Shown here in pieces: positions 32,188-45,275 of a DNA stretch of 64,000 nt; the stretch's first letter is position 1; each line of letters opens with the position of its first letter. This DNA comes from Diprion similis. Its lineage: Eukaryota > Arthropoda > Insecta > Hymenoptera > Diprionidae. A program made the translations under genes and the position numbers. The DNA lies in assembly GCF_021155765.1 (NCBI RefSeq), contig NC_060118.1, positions 1,860,001 through 1,924,000 on the forward strand. Direction: 5' to 3'. Under the pieces are notes generated by a model that saw nothing but the letters and a program-made list of their open reading frames with translations, had not been told where the DNA came from and made no database searches.

Positions 32188-35100
32188 CATGCTGAACATT
32201 TTGTTTCTGAATTGCCCGGTGATAAGAAGTATAATGGTTGCTGTCACAAAGGTCAAGCACGTATTTTGTAAGATAGTTTTTATCCGAAAGAGATTCAAGC
32301 ATTGATCAACGGTAATGATGCATATAGTAGAAATTTTATGAAAAATTAAGGAAGTTACAACAATTCCTTGGCATTTGCAAGTTTAAGTGCTAAATTAGAC
32401 GCCTTTAAAAGTCAAGGTCCATTTGTATTCCGTATATGTGGACAAACCTATAATAATACATATGCGCTTCATCCAGATGTCAATGAATCCCGTAAATATG
32501 GACAATTATATATTGTTGATAACGAGATCGCTACTAGAGTTCGTATGCAACATCCCGGCAATAGTGGCTGCTTACCAGAGGTATTGAGCGTATTGGATGA
32601 CGTTATACGCAGAGTCAATCCATACGCGAAGGCGTTTAATATGATGTACGAGGTGGAAAGAAACGAAATATTGCTGTCCAATTTAACCGGTTGTCCAGTT
32701 CGTGAAGTTTGAATGTGGTTGAAGAGAGATGACACGGTTGATTAAAATCGTTTCAACATACCAACATGCAATGAAGTGGCAGTGGTGTTCGTTGCTGAAG
32801 ATGGAGATCCTCCGTTACAAAGAGACATATTTGTATATTCTAAAAGTAAGGGTCCTATAAGTATGTCATCTCTGAGTCAACATGTTGACCCTATGACGTA
32901 TCCTCTCATCTTTCCATCCGGTCAGTCTGGATGCGCGCTGAAGATGAAGCAAACGGGAGGAAAACGTGATATAACAGCGTTGCAATACTACAGCTTTATG
33001 TTGAGCGATAGAGGCGGGTTTAATCCATGTCTGAGTATGGGAAGTTCATCCCAGCAATATATTGTCGATATGTGGACGAAAGTTGAAAGTCATTGTCTGT
33101 ATTTTATGAGAAATCAACAAAGTGAATTACGAGCAGAAACGTATGAAGGCGTAATCGATTATCTTCACAACAAAGCAGGACGGGATAATGCAAGGATAGG
33201 GAAAATGGTGATATTACTGTCTTTGTTTAATGGGAGTCCACGAGCTTTGCAGCAAAGTTTCATTGACGCAATGGCAATATTGCAAAAATATGGCAAACCC
33301 GATTTATTCATTACTACGACCTGTTAGCCAAAATGGAAAGAATATGTTGAAAATCTGAAGCCTGGTCAAACTGCAATGGATCGACCAGACCTTATAGCTA
33401 GAGTATTTTGTCGGAAAGTTAAGGAGCTGAAAGTACAATTAATCGTCGAAGCAGTATTTGGAAAGTGTGCTGCTTATGTTTATGTAATCGAATTTCAAAA
33501 ATGAGGCTTATCACATTTTCATATGTTGTTTTGGCTAGAGGAAGACAGCAAAATTCGAGATGCAGATGACGTTGACAGAATAGTTTCGGCCGAGATACCC
33601 GATAAGACAAGATATCCGTTACTGCACGACATCGTCAGACAATGTATGGTTCACGGCCCGTGTGGTCAACAAAATGTTGATTCACCTTGCATGGACACGA
33701 AAACAAATCGATGTACGAAACGATTTCCGAAGTATTATGTGTTGGAAACAAATTATTATTTGAAGGGTCATCCCGTATATATCGTAGGCGAGATGACGGA
33801 AACCTTATTGTTTGTGATGTTAAGGAAGATGGGACACGTAGAACTGCTAATAATAGAGATGTTGTGCCGTATAACGCGTATTTGTTATTGAAATTCAATA
33901 GTCACATTAACGTCGAGATATGTTCGATGGTGCAGTGTATAAAATATTTATTCAAATATTGCTATAAAGGTCATGATTGTGCGATTGTTGAAATGGAGAA
34001 TGTGCAAGAAGATTGTAACATCATGTACAATTAGGTGGATGAATATATATCGACGCGATATGTTTGTCCGCCAGAAGCAATGCATCGTCTGTATGCATAT
34101 CCGATGAATGAACAGTCCCATGCTATATACAGATTATCAGTTCATATAGAAGGTGAACAAGTGGTATATTTTGAAGAGAGTAATGAAGAAATAACCATAG
34201 ATAAAAACAAGGAATCTACATTGCTTGCATGGTTCACTTTGAACACCACTGATATCGAAGCACGTAAGTATTTGTATTGTGAAATTCCAAATTATCACGT
34301 TTTTGATGAACAAAAATTTACGAAGTGGTCGAAACGAAAGAAATTCGTAGTACCTGTTTTGAGTAGAATGTACTTTGTGAGTCGTGAGGAAACTGAGCGT
34401 TATTATCTGAGAGTGTTGTTATTACACGTTCGAGGAGCTCAATCATTTCAAGATGTGCGGACATATGGTAGTATAATGTATCCAACCTATTTAGAAGCGG
34501 CAGTTGCGCGCAAATTAGTTACTGATGACGAGGAATGGGACAAATGTCTTTCTGAAGCGTCAAGTTTGAAATTTCCGACCGAAATGTGTCGATTATTTGC
34601 ATACATATGTGTATTTGGCATGCCTATTAATGCTCGCCAATTATTCGAAAAATACAAATCTGATTTTGTTAATCATAACGAGTATAACAAACAAAACGAA
34701 CAAAAGGCTTTGCAAGTGATAAATGAAATACTAATATTCCATGGATTTACATTAAAAATTTCTAATCTACCCGATATATAAGAAAATTTAACAATGGTCT
34801 GTCATAATAGAAAAAATAATAAGAATACTGATAGTGCGATCGCGTTGAAACAGGCAGTCGAAGTTTCCGTGAATAGTCTAACCAAAAATCAAGGTGTTGC
34901 ATTTAATGCGGTTTTGGCGGCAGTCCGTGGTGTATCTTCTGATAAGTGTATCTATTTGGACGGTCCCGGTAGCAGTGGAAAGAGCTACTTACATAACACG
35001 ATTATTTCTACGTTGAATAGTGAGAACATAATCGTACTGCCTGTGGCATGGACTGGAATCGCAGCAAACTTATCAAAAGGGGGCAGGACGGCTCACTCAA

Positions 35101-35776
35101 CGTTTAAATTACCATTTCTTTTGAATGAACAATCAACGTGTAATATTGAACCTAATTCCAAACATGGTCTATATATATTCGTGATGCAAAAGTTATAATT
35201 TGGGACGAAATAACGATGGCATCAAAATACGCATTAGAAGCCGTTGATCGTATGTTAAGAGACGTATGCTGCTGCAATGAACTATTTGGGGGTAAAGTAG
35301 TCATAGTTAGCGGTAATTTCCGGCAAACTCTACCTGCCGTACGACGTGTTAATAGAACACAAATTTTAGAAGCGTGCGTTAAAAGAAGCAGTTCATGGTG
35401 TCATTTTGTATATATGTCATTGAAAGGTAACATTCGTGTGTGCGATGCACAAACGGATTTTAAGCAATGGCTTTTGAAAATTGGTGATGGAGTATTTTCC
35501 AATTTATTCGAATTCAACAATTAGGTTGTTATTATTCCGACTGATATACTGTCGAAAGGAAATATTGTGCAAGGAATATTTGGTGAAAGTATTGATCCAC
35601 AAGATTTATCAACTTTTAGCGAAGTTATTTTAGCCCCGACAAATACCGACGTTATTGCCATTGATAATGAAATATTGTCAAAAATCAAAGGTTCCAGTGT
35701 TGACTATCTGAGTGTAGATCGTGCCCCATCTTACGCCATTATTTCTCAAGCTGGGTCTCTAAAAAGACTGAAATAA
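32188..35776 (+). pseudogene. Helitron Rep-helicase, multiple stops, helicase C-terminus missing
   Basis: Rep/HUH endonuclease plus Pif1-type helicase of rolling-circle transposition. Zinc-type start HAEHFVSELPGDKKY, NSLAFASLSAKLDAF (about 32362), then AVVFVAEDGDPPLQRDI. The Rep HUH block near 33490-33530 reads GLSHFHMLFWL. A Cys-rich MVHGPCG...CTKRFPK block and the Y2 block KYLFKYCYKGHD (about 33943-33978) follow. The helicase has Walker A GPGSSGKS (34967-34990), WTGIAANLSKGGRTAHSTF, Walker B IIWDEIT (about 35200-35220) and motif III GNFRQTLPAV. In-frame stops occur at about 32269, 32347, 32710, 33325, 33502, 34033 and 35522, with at least one frameshift near 33740. Motifs IV-VI are absent; the frame ends in an unrelated short tail. 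Confidence 0.9.
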
Positions 35777-36510
35777 ATGGATAAAATGATCTATTCTTAT
35801 TATGTATTCATGTATGTTTATAGAAATATTGGCAACGGCGGAAATCCCGGAGCTTTTGTGGGGATATCTATACAACGGAACGATGTATATTGTATGAACG
35901 AAGCAAATTATAACATCAAACATGTGATATGTAAATCACGCATAAACACTTCTTGAATTATGTATTTGCACACATGTTGTGATAATATTTTGATCATCGT
36001 TTATTACCCCTTAAGAAATCCTCAAGCAGCGAGGGCGTGAGGTATCTTCTGAATCTCGTATAATCTGGTGAAACAATGTCAACGAGTAAGCGAGCGCAGC
36101 GAGCGCAGCGAGCGCATGTGCACAAAAATCCTAGCCTATCACCTAGCGTAGCCTAGCGTAGCCTAGCGTATCACTAGCTGGACAATAGAAAAACTACATA
36201 CACTAGAAAAATCAGCAGCAATTCTTCTTTGTGGGTAATAGCGCTTCGCAAATCAGCTGTCACTGTCCTATGCGGAGATGTGTGCGCTAAAAACTTTGGC
36301 TGCTATTTTATTATGTAAGTTAGTGGTGTGTATTGATCAACATTCATCACCCATTGAACAATCCTCAAGCAGTATGGGCGTGAGGTAAACTCATAAATTG
36401 TATTCCATTTAGTGTCACTGACAACGAGTAAGCGAGCGCAGCGAGCGCACGAGCACAAAAATCAGCTAATTCGAGCGAGCTTTAGCGAGCGAGGGAATAT
36501 CAGCAGCTAG

Positions 36511-37099
36511 AAAATAATAATTATCGAACAGAAAATTGAAACGTTAAAATTGTCCCCCAGCCGAAAATTACTGTTACGATCTGACGGTCGGTTTTTCCCG
36601 AGTGGCACGGAATAGCCAGGGTTTGGCTTCGCTTCGAGAAGCACGTAATAGTACTATTGTTTCAAGGGGTCACATCCCAGTAGAATATATAAAAAATTGA
36701 TTTTTTTTTGTTAAGGTTTTATGACATGAATAGCTTTATTATTGACAATATTTGTTTCCTGTATGAACTTTATTGTATAATATTCGAAGAACAATTTTGG
36801 AATTATTTTTGCCAGTGGTTCACTGAGTGACGACATTACGACTGACTTAGCTCATTGTCTACGACCACGCACCATAACAACACTCACACACACGTCTCAC
36901 ACACACGACCGTTAACGCGCAACCTATATGTAAATAGTAGGCTCTCGTTAGATCGCCCGCTCTCTCTTAGACATACATGATACAAATGTGTACTCACATT
37001 TCTCATCACTTTTTATTCACGTTTATAAAAGTTCGAAGTATGATGAATATTAGAGAATAATATAGATTCGAATACATATTAGGTGACTTAAAAAATTAA
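36511..37099. other. Unassigned sequence
   Basis: No coding or element signal recognised. A short (CACA)n stretch lies near 36880-36905. Confidence 0.4.
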
Positions 37100-37176
37100 C
37101 GACGGAGCCAGGAATCGAACCTGGTATCTAGAGATGCTTTGCCGGAGACTTACTCCACTAGACCACCTAGCCGCCC
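37100..37176 (-). tRNA. tRNA-like locus / tRNA pseudogene
   Basis: On the minus strand it has a strong A-box-like TGGTCTAGTGG, a perfect B-box GGTTCGATTCC inside a 5-bp T stem (CCAGG/CCTGG), and a T6 pol III terminator a few bases downstream (37090-37095). The acceptor ends pair only partly (GGCGGCT with CTCCGTC, about five pairs including a G-T). I could not fold a convincing anticodon stem, so no anticodon is assigned. A tRNA-derived SINE head is the alternative. Confidence 0.5.
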
Positions 37177-40100
37177 TGACCCCAGTGTAGTAGTGATACT
37201 GAAGAGTCACACTCTCAAAAGAACCACACACACAGTCTACAAGATCTACACAGACTAGTCAAAAATGTGCACCCGAGACGAAACTTGCAAATGTATGATG
37301 AATATTGTGTGAAAATTACATAATCAAATTCGGAGAATTGTATAAGTTGCGGTCGATTCGCCGAACTTTAAACTCGATCATCTCGAAACTACGTTCCCGA
37401 GTCCGTGCCTAGAATATCTCGAAAACGACGCAACTAATTTTTGACTAATTTGGACACAATGTTTTTGTACAGTTTGTCTCGTTCGCTGGATGTGGTTTTT
37501 TTTTTAAATTAACTATTGATTTTTTTATGGTCCAAAAGCGTGTCAAATTTAGGCTCGAAAACGAACGTTAGAGTCGAAACTTTCACCATTTCTCTGATAA
37601 AAACAAAAAATCCATACGCAGCGAACGGCGCAATATATGATATTTTAAGATCCCGTTGGATTTTTTTTTTCAGATCAACCGACTGTCAAAAATCCTAGGC
37701 ACCGCAAAACGTGTAAGTACGGAACATGCTTCACACTGAGCACTTTAACAACGCTACGAGTGGTTAAATTTTGATGAAAAAATCACTGTAGAGACCTTGA
37801 TGTGTAAATTTTTAAATGTAAAAAAAAAAAAAAAAACGGATGGAATCGAATACATACTTTTTTTTTTAATGAAAATACTCGAAATTTGCCTGCTTTTCTA
37901 GCCATCTACTCGGATGTGACCCTTGAAGGTGCTTATAAAGACGCGTTGTACACTTCAAAAACGCGAGGATGCAAAACTCCCGTACCGGTCAAGCAATCAG
38001 AGTTGAACTTGGGCAGTCAATGCCTTGGCAAAAAGTTGAGCTTTTTTTAATTTTTCAAAATTTGTAAAAAAAATTTACAGATTGGTAACCACCCACAGAA
38101 ATTGGTCGAATTTTCACAGTTGCACTGAATGGGTCGAAATCTTCAGTATGATGTCACTCGGCGGTGATAAAAAACACATTTTGAGTCCAGACCGATGAGA
38201 TTTGATGGTAAAATTATGAAACGGCAGCTGATCTGGTTTTCGATTACAAAGTACATCGAAATCTCATTTTGGCGACATTTGTTACCGACATTATGCGCAT
38301 GCCGGTAATACACGCGGGTAATGCGGGTAAAAAAATTACCGACAAAATTGTCCATGCAAACCATTTGTGGAAGGAAATAAAAATACATTTTTCAGAATTT
38401 TATGTTATGGTAATTGAGAGCTGTGTCAATGCAATATGTTACGTGCTCAGCCTCTCTTCACACTCACCACTCATTCTTCGTCCCACTTATCTATGAACCT
38501 CTCCATTTCATCCGACTACACTATCTCCCATACATCCTGTCCACACCTGACTATCTCCTCTCGTTTCCAGAACCCTGACTATGCCCCCTGCTTTTTGCAC
38601 TGACTCTCGCTTCGCTCTCGACTCGCTACTTCACTTCTGATCCACCTCTTAAACTGTACCCATCAAATGAAACGCTCTCTAAACAGAATCGTCAATACTC
38701 ACGACATTCCCGGTTACTATAATAGTGTAAAAGCGGAGTAGAACCAAACGACTATTCCTTACCGCTCGGGAATAACCGACAATCAGGTCGTTTCAAATAC
38801 AACATGTGAACCTATAATAACCCACCATGACGAGTCGCTTTTAAACCCTCATTTATTCTGTTTATGCACATTTCACAAGGCGAATATCAGACTCTGCGAT
38901 CTGGGAATTGAATTGTACTTTGATTACGTTATTCTTTTGACTTAAAACTGTATAAATTTTTTCAATTTTCCTCTTTTATTTTAATATTCAACCATTATTC
39001 TATTACGAATTTTTCAAATTTTGTAGTATCTCACCAATTCTTTTCGTTTTGGAACACGTTTTGAAACACGTTTTGAAAACACGTAGGGAATTTTTCGATT
39101 AAAAATTATCTTACAGGAAAATGAGTATGAAAACTTCACAACCCTTTATAATTGTAATTATGACTTCTTATTTATTAACAACATTAAGAAATCGACACTC
39201 TACTGGAAAGATCAGCAAAATATCTCTAGAGATGAAAAACATCGATACTTATTTTCTGAGAACAATTTTAAATTTAATATCATGGAAAAACAAAATATTT
39301 TCCACGCTGAATTTAAGAAACTCTAATTTGATGGCTCGATTTCTTTCAAATTAATCTTTACTGACATCAGGCAATTATACGGAAAACATCTATATGACGC
39401 TTGGTTAGGCGTAAAACATTTTTTCTTCACGTGAAAAATATCCATATAATCAAAAAATTGTTTTTGAATTATCATCTTCGTAAGTGGAATTTCATAAAAT
39501 GATATTTGCATACCGAAAGAATGATTTAGTAAATTCACTAATCAAATAACGGAAAAGATATAAAATTCTATCCCTTGCACCGAGGTATAAGCTAAAGTAA
39601 GGAAGATGTATGTAAAATGTAAATAAAATAATGAAATAGCTCGCTTTTTCTATTACTTATACTGAATTCATAATTCGTTTCAACCTGCTTATTCGGCCCG
39701 CAGTCATACGGAACGTGTAGTGACTTCCAGTACTGGAACGATCAGTTGCTGCCTCTCATTCGAAGATTCATATAGAAGTGACTGCTAAATGATAATATTC
39801 TGTCGAAAAATCTGTGTTATCTACGCATCGTTTGTCTATCTGTATCTAGTATCTGTATCTAGTTAAAACGGTAGGCACACAAAAAAAAATATCGGGTGTG
39901 CGAAAGGAGTTTTACAGATTTCTTACTCTTTCGATGAAGGAAAAAATGAAAACTATATTAGTTATTTCTTTTCATTTTTGGGTGAAATATTTTGTAGTGA
40001 CTTACTTTTTTCATAAACGACATCACGTTTGTAGGCAACATTTCGGCTGGGTTGACGTGGAATTAATGGTGGGGGTGTAATAGCAGTATGGAAACTGGGC

Positions 40101-41984
40101 CGTTTTGACTGTCGTCCTATCAATTTAGGCCACAACACGGTTCCTCCTTGCTCACAATTTCATAAGGACACTCCTCACATCAAATCACGTCACCTGCCCG
40201 TGTGGTGATATATCTATCATCATACGCATGCCGAGTCTGCAAATAAAACAAATAACAATAGGTTAGAATTATCTTTTGATAGATTAGCGTTTCAGAGAGC
40301 AGCAAATAAAACTATGTTGGAAATCACCAGTTCAAATTTAGTTGACATTTTTTTCAGGTGATGACAACACTTTGGAGACCCAATTTTTCTAGTTCTGGCT
40401 CACATAACTATTTTCAAGTTATAAGTGATGACTATCTAACTTTTTTATAGTACCACCAATCTTTCAAAACTCAATTCTTCAAAATTTTATCCATCGTATC
40501 GAGCATTCTAAACTCGGTCGAATGATGAAGTCTCGAATCCTTTCCATTCATTGAAAAACATGATTACAATATAAAATAGTATAAAGAAAATTGTTCCTAC
40601 CTGCTACATGATTTCAACAGACTCATTAGCAATTTGAAAAAGCTTGAGATTCGTGAACATTGAGTCTTGTACATTTAAAATGATCGAACTTCTCAAAACT
40701 GGAAAAAAAGTGACTTGTTCATGTGACCGATCACAAACTGTAACCAAAACAAAAACGTTGATTTTATGAAATGTTTTGAAAATTTGAAACCATACGATAA
40801 GAGTGTAAAAGGCTTTGAATATTCCTTAAAAGAGTCCTGGTTTTACTTTCTGGGAAGAACGTTGCGAAAAATCTTGTAATCACCGCGTGATTTTCGATTG
40901 AAGCTCGATGTAGATTCACGAACTTCGATGATATGCTGGTATGCATTTCTCGTTCAGCCTGCCTTGATCTGATGAATAATTCGTTTTACAGAACACTTCA
41001 ATTTAAAATATACAATTATTAAAAATGAGTTGTTCTTTGAATCGATTTTTGATGTTTTTACGATGTTGTTATTCACTTATTTAGTTATGCTGTAATTATT
41101 TACACAGTCATACCAGGTTGAAAATGAAGATATGAAGTTTGAAAATGATAATTATATGTGTGTGCAAGCCTGTGTGTGTATATAGAACTGTTGTGAATAT
41201 TCACACTTAACATCTCGGACAATCCTTCGTCAAATTATTAATTCACTATTGGTTTTCAAAAACTGAAACAAAGTTTTTCAGAAACGATAAAAAGTTTTCC
41301 AGATGTTACGTCTTCCAGACTACAGATTCCTTTCCCATAATCGCATAATCATTTTACACCCTGTATCTTGTCCTTATCCTCGCCGAGTCAGCATGTTCAT
41401 CTGTAATTCGCAACTAGCTAGCCTTCTACGTTCCTGTAACGCTTCACTTTTATCCCAACCTTTGTCACATATTGGTGATCATTCTCTTAAGACCCGAGTC
41501 CTATACGTCGACCACTACGACAAATTATTGACTCAATCATTTATAATAAATCATTCATACCATTTAAACCACCTCTTTAATCACTTCCTGTATTGAGACT
41601 AGTCGCACCCACGTGCATAATTGGCGGTAAAGCCCTAAAAATAGGCAATTAACACTTTGGTTAGGTGTAGAATAGGCTTAGGCTACCGCTCTTTAAAGTC
41701 TACTTGGCAACATAGAAATGAAAAGAAGTTTTCCGTAATTAAAAATAAAGTTTTCCAAAAATAAAATCCTCATTTGATCAACACTGACAAAAAGTTTTCC
41801 AAAAATGAAAAAACGTTTCCAAAAATAGAATGTGTATTAATCGTAAAGAAAATTTTATGTATTGTTATTATTTTTGATATTATCATCATTATTATTATAA
41901 CGGGCATGATTGTATATGTGTACCTACATGAGAAAGAATTGTGGAAATATTTCGAATGACTGAATATATTATTTTTATTCTGTC
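37177..41984. other. Unassigned AT-rich sequence
   Basis: No recognisable coding region. Open frames up to 97 codons (for example 41303-41596) show no domain, and homopolymer A and T runs are common. It ends where the Polinton B integrase C-terminus begins. Confidence 0.4.
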
Positions 41985-41989
41985 TGTCT

Positions 41990-42885
41990 TACTTATTCAA
42001 CTATTGTGTGAACTGTCGAATCCCAAACACTTCATATAGAGCTGATTTCCCTTTTGCGTAATACGTTCTCCACCAGGTAGCCATCGGGATATTTTACTTT
42101 ACTGAGTTCCTCCCCGTAGAAGTTTCCTTCAATGGGATGATCTTCATAATCGGTAAATTTGTAGGTCGGTTGATTGGTATTGTTCACTTCGCTCACAGTG
42201 AATACTTTCGTTGTTCAATTGGGTGCATAGCCTTTTTCGAATAAATTTTTGTACTTGCTGATTCGAACTCAATCACCCACTTTGAATATCCTCTTCCGGT
42301 CACTCTGTTTGATTTAGCGGAGCTTGTGAACGCTTCGATACAATAATTTTCGTTGACCGTATTGACCTTCACCGATTTCAACTGAATCGTGCAGCGCTTG
42401 GTGTTGTGTTAAGATTTCATTAAATTGCTGAAAATAGCAATCCATTTGTGAAATCCTCGAAAAGTAAACCGCTTCCACATTTCATTTTTCAACGTTCGAT
42501 TAAAACGCTCGCATGCCGACACCTTCAAATTACTTGAATGTCGAATACATGTTGATATTGCGCTGCTTCATAAGGGCTGTAAACTCGCTGTTCTAAAGTT
42601 CTTCGCCCTGATGGACATGTAGATACTTGGGTATGCGGTTTTGTGTTAGTACCAATTTCGTTATAGCAGTTACATCTTTTACACTCTTGGACTTTATCGG
42701 CATCGACCACGTGGACTTTCAAAATATGCTGATGATTGTGAATAGATACCTGTCCCTTATTGAGCGAGCTGTATGTGCTCATGCCAACGAGATCAGCTTG
42801 CCAGGTATGATTTAGTTCACGTACATCTACGAACTGGCGTGGATATTGCGTCAAGCGGGTTTGTGAAGTTCATCCGCTATTATTG
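41990..42885 (-). pseudogene. int: Polinton B integrase, heavily broken
   Basis: Minus-strand pieces, N to C: DELHKPA near 42870, then NHTWQADLVGMSTYSSLNKGQ with the first catalytic aspartate (about 42775-42815). MPIKSKSVKDVTA (about 42690) comes next, then the degraded second block HVHQGEEL (about 42605) where the DxGxE-type residues are partly lost. The C-terminal tail has ENVLRKRE and QLYMKCLGFDSSHNS at about 42000-42070. Several frameshifts and stops separate these. Same family as 10852-11775 but clearly a different lineage. Confidence 0.82.
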
Positions 42886-42892
42886 AGTTGAT

Positions 42893-43140
42893 CGTTTCTT
42901 GCTCTTTGTTACCAAACCTTCTTGAATGTTACCATGAATCCTGTATAACACTTTTGAGAACTTTTAAGATAACAGCATCATTGGGCTACTGTGGATCGGC
43001 TATATTACACAATCGTTTACCGCCCAGATCGTACTGATTGTCAAGAGTGATTTTGCATGCGACGCCTGGAGAATAGATTTTTATCCTCATCACGCTCCAA
43101 CTGTTGTCCTAATATGTCTATGATCATCGCAAGGTGGTTA
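42893..43140 (-). pseudogene. Polinton B fibre-like protein remnant
   Basis: DILGQQLERDEDKN, PGVACKITLDNQYDLGGKRLC and NIADP...NDAVILKVLK correspond to the head and start of the coiled coil in the Polinton A gene at 11735-12133. Frame changes and stops are present. Confidence 0.6.
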
Positions 43141-43191
43141 CTGAACGAATTGCAATCTCATGTCGATGTGCTACTAATGAACGATTCCAGC

Positions 43192-43990
43192 TTCCCGTAA
43201 CTCTTCAATACTGATGACTATTTCGTTGAAATGGCTTGTATTGCCTGCAACCTCCGAGGCTATAAGTCCTCGAAGACACTCTACAATTTCGTTGAAATCA
43301 TCCCAGTAGACGTAATTCACTTCTTACCTCTTATTTCGTGCAATCTTATAGTTGGCTTAGCTTTACCTGGTTTTTTCGGTGTGCCGACACGTTGTGCAAT
43401 GAAATTTCTTCACATATCTTTTTAAATACTTTGCACTTTTTGGATCGTTGCGAAGACTTTCATCGGCTTGGTAACGTTTCCAATGTACATTGACATCGTT
43501 ACAATTTTGGTGTGATTATTCTCATCGGTGACATTTACAGCCGAAGCATTGGGTAATTTTTGAAACAATAATTCGTGTAATCCGGGCGTTCTCGTGTGAT
43601 TTTCTATCTTCCACGTCGATTCAATTACCCGTGAAATTGATTTGCGAATCACTAATCATTATGTTGTTTGTCAACTTTCGAACACTGTAGTTTGGATTAA
43701 GATCCTTCTTTTTGGGTGTACCGTACATTTTCAAATATTTTGCGACTGGATCCACTGTTTTTTTACCGACGTGCTTGCAATATAAATTTCAGGAGATTTC
43801 AACGATTTATCATTAGCACCCATAAAATCCTCGTTATCGATATCCTTGGTACTCTCATGACCTTTTTCTACTTTTTCTTGTCTCATTGCAACACATGGTA
43901 GTTCTGCTTCAATTTCTTATTTGATATGCTGCTACTGCTGCTGCTCTGAAATATCCACCTACTCTTGCAACGTCGTTACGAGTGGCTGAA
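43192..43990 (-). pseudogene. Polinton B DUF8207-type protein, broken
   Basis: The C-terminal signature VNYVYWDDFNEIVECLRGLI and NEIVISIEELREAGIV (43192-43320) and the open core TPGLHELLFQKLP (43422-43652) match the domain seen at 12167-13012. The N-terminal acidic/coiled-coil part (43680-43990) is in several frames. Same position relative to its neighbours as in Polinton A. Confidence 0.7.
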
Positions 43991-44165
43991 ACACCTTCCC
44001 CATAACCAGCTTGATCGTATGTTTGTTCAACTTGGTCATCTTGTGCTTTCGATATACGGTATTGCTTGCTTTCCATATTTCACCCAACGTGTCGCTATGC
44101 TTGCGATTCTTGGTGCTCTCCAGGTTGGCGACTTGATTGTCATAATGATCCTGTGCAATTTTGTG

Positions 44166-45275
44166 TTAGTTTATGCTTATACAAGAGTCAAACCTCTTCC
44201 TGTATTCTCCCTCATTGGTTTCGCTATCCTTGTCAATTACGACAAAGCTATATCTAGCATCATTCCAGCATGCCGAGCATAAGTACTTGAATTGCTGATA
44301 CATCATGTCGGTGTTTACGTCATCGTTGTAAATATGTTTCAAATGCATTTCGTCCTGCCGAAATAGCACCCATGTCATGAACTTCTTGGTTATCTAAATG
44401 CTCCATGTCATAAATGAAATTCGCTTTCTCGAACATCCATCATTTATTACTTTAAAATTATTTATTCAAAGGCAAATTCTTTCTTCAAGTGCACTCATTC
44501 ATACATACATAAATAAATATTTAGAGGCAGTTGATTAGATTTATAATGTTCAAATAATATGTAAAACAAATCTTAGACATAAAATAGTATAACAAAATTG
44601 AGGACTTATCTTTTTTTATATAATATTTCGTTGCTGTTAACGTTTATGTTTTCAAAATTTTCAACAGGGTTCGTCAATCGTTCAATAGTGAATCAATAAA
44701 TAATCAGACGAAATAGTAACAAATATAACTTTTTCGAAGAGTATGGTTGAGCTTTTTGACAATAGTCGTGACTGGTTAACAATGGTGACCAACTGACTAG
44801 CTGAGCGTAATCACCGCTCAGCTAAACCTCATATCGTGTCCCTGCCTGTGTGTAATACGTGTGTATTGCATATACCGTTACACTCATAAATTTGCATTAT
44901 CACGCACCAGGTGTTTTGGAATACGCGCATACGTTTGACTTAGATGAGATTGAAAAGCTATCGACATCGCGATGTCTGCCCATACCGAAGTATGCTCTAA
45001 TATTATCTTGCTTGTCACACGCCACATCGTCGAAAATCATAACAGAGTTGGGGTGTATCCTCCGGTTTTACAACCTCCTCATTCTCGCGAATCGAAAAAT
45101 GACCCACACCCTGCACGGGTTCTGGTAACTTTTGCAAGAATTGATATTTGGACTAAATGAGTGATTTTAATAAACGTGAACATTTTTGAATCTCAATCCA
45201 TTACCGTGAGCGATGAGTAATAGGAGAGCATCAGTCTTGCCACAATTGAACGGGCCGTAAAAAATTCCCCTTACG
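44166..45275 (-). pseudogene. Polinton B packaging ATPase, split by an insertion
   Basis: The N-terminal part (45275-44886) has an intact Walker A, GPFNCGKTD (about 45232-45256), GNGLRFKNVHVY, Walker B SVMIFDDVACDKQDNIRAYF and MGRHRDVDSF. The C-terminal part (44378-44166) has LFRQDEMHLKHIYND, NTDMMYQQF and VVIDKDSETNEGEYRKRF. About 500 unrelated bases lie between NANL and LFRQDE. Frameshifts occur in the N-terminal part. It retains the Walker lysine that Polinton A has lost. Confidence 0.82.
44379..44885. other. ~0.5-kb insertion within Polinton B ATPase
   Basis: AT-rich, non-coding, interrupting the ATPase reading. It contains a small palindrome (TAGCTGAGCG...CGCTCAGCTA, about 44796-44823). 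No terminal repeats or target duplication could be defined. Confidence 0.5.

Larger units (their letters stand above)
29631..36510 (+). mobile_element. Helitron copy 1 (about 6.9 kb, degenerate)
   Basis: Starts with TC after an A (A|TCTTATATAGTATTAAAG) and ends CAGCTAG, fitting Helitron rules (5'-TC, 3'-CTRR, A|T insertion at the left). The order is a 60-bp minisatellite, Ulp1-like ORF, basic repeat-rich region, Rep plus Pif1-type helicase pseudogene, then about 730 non-coding bases. The 3' part has GCCTAGCGTA repeats near 36140-36170 and GCGAGCGCA repeats. A weak GCTAA...TTAGC stem near 36458-36485 precedes CTAG. The right flank starts with A, not T. Copy 2 begins at 59496. Confidence 0.85.

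Noticed and set aside
37100-37176. Functional tRNA with assigned anticodon
   Set aside because: No convincing anticodon stem or full acceptor pairing could be drawn, so only a tRNA-like call is made.
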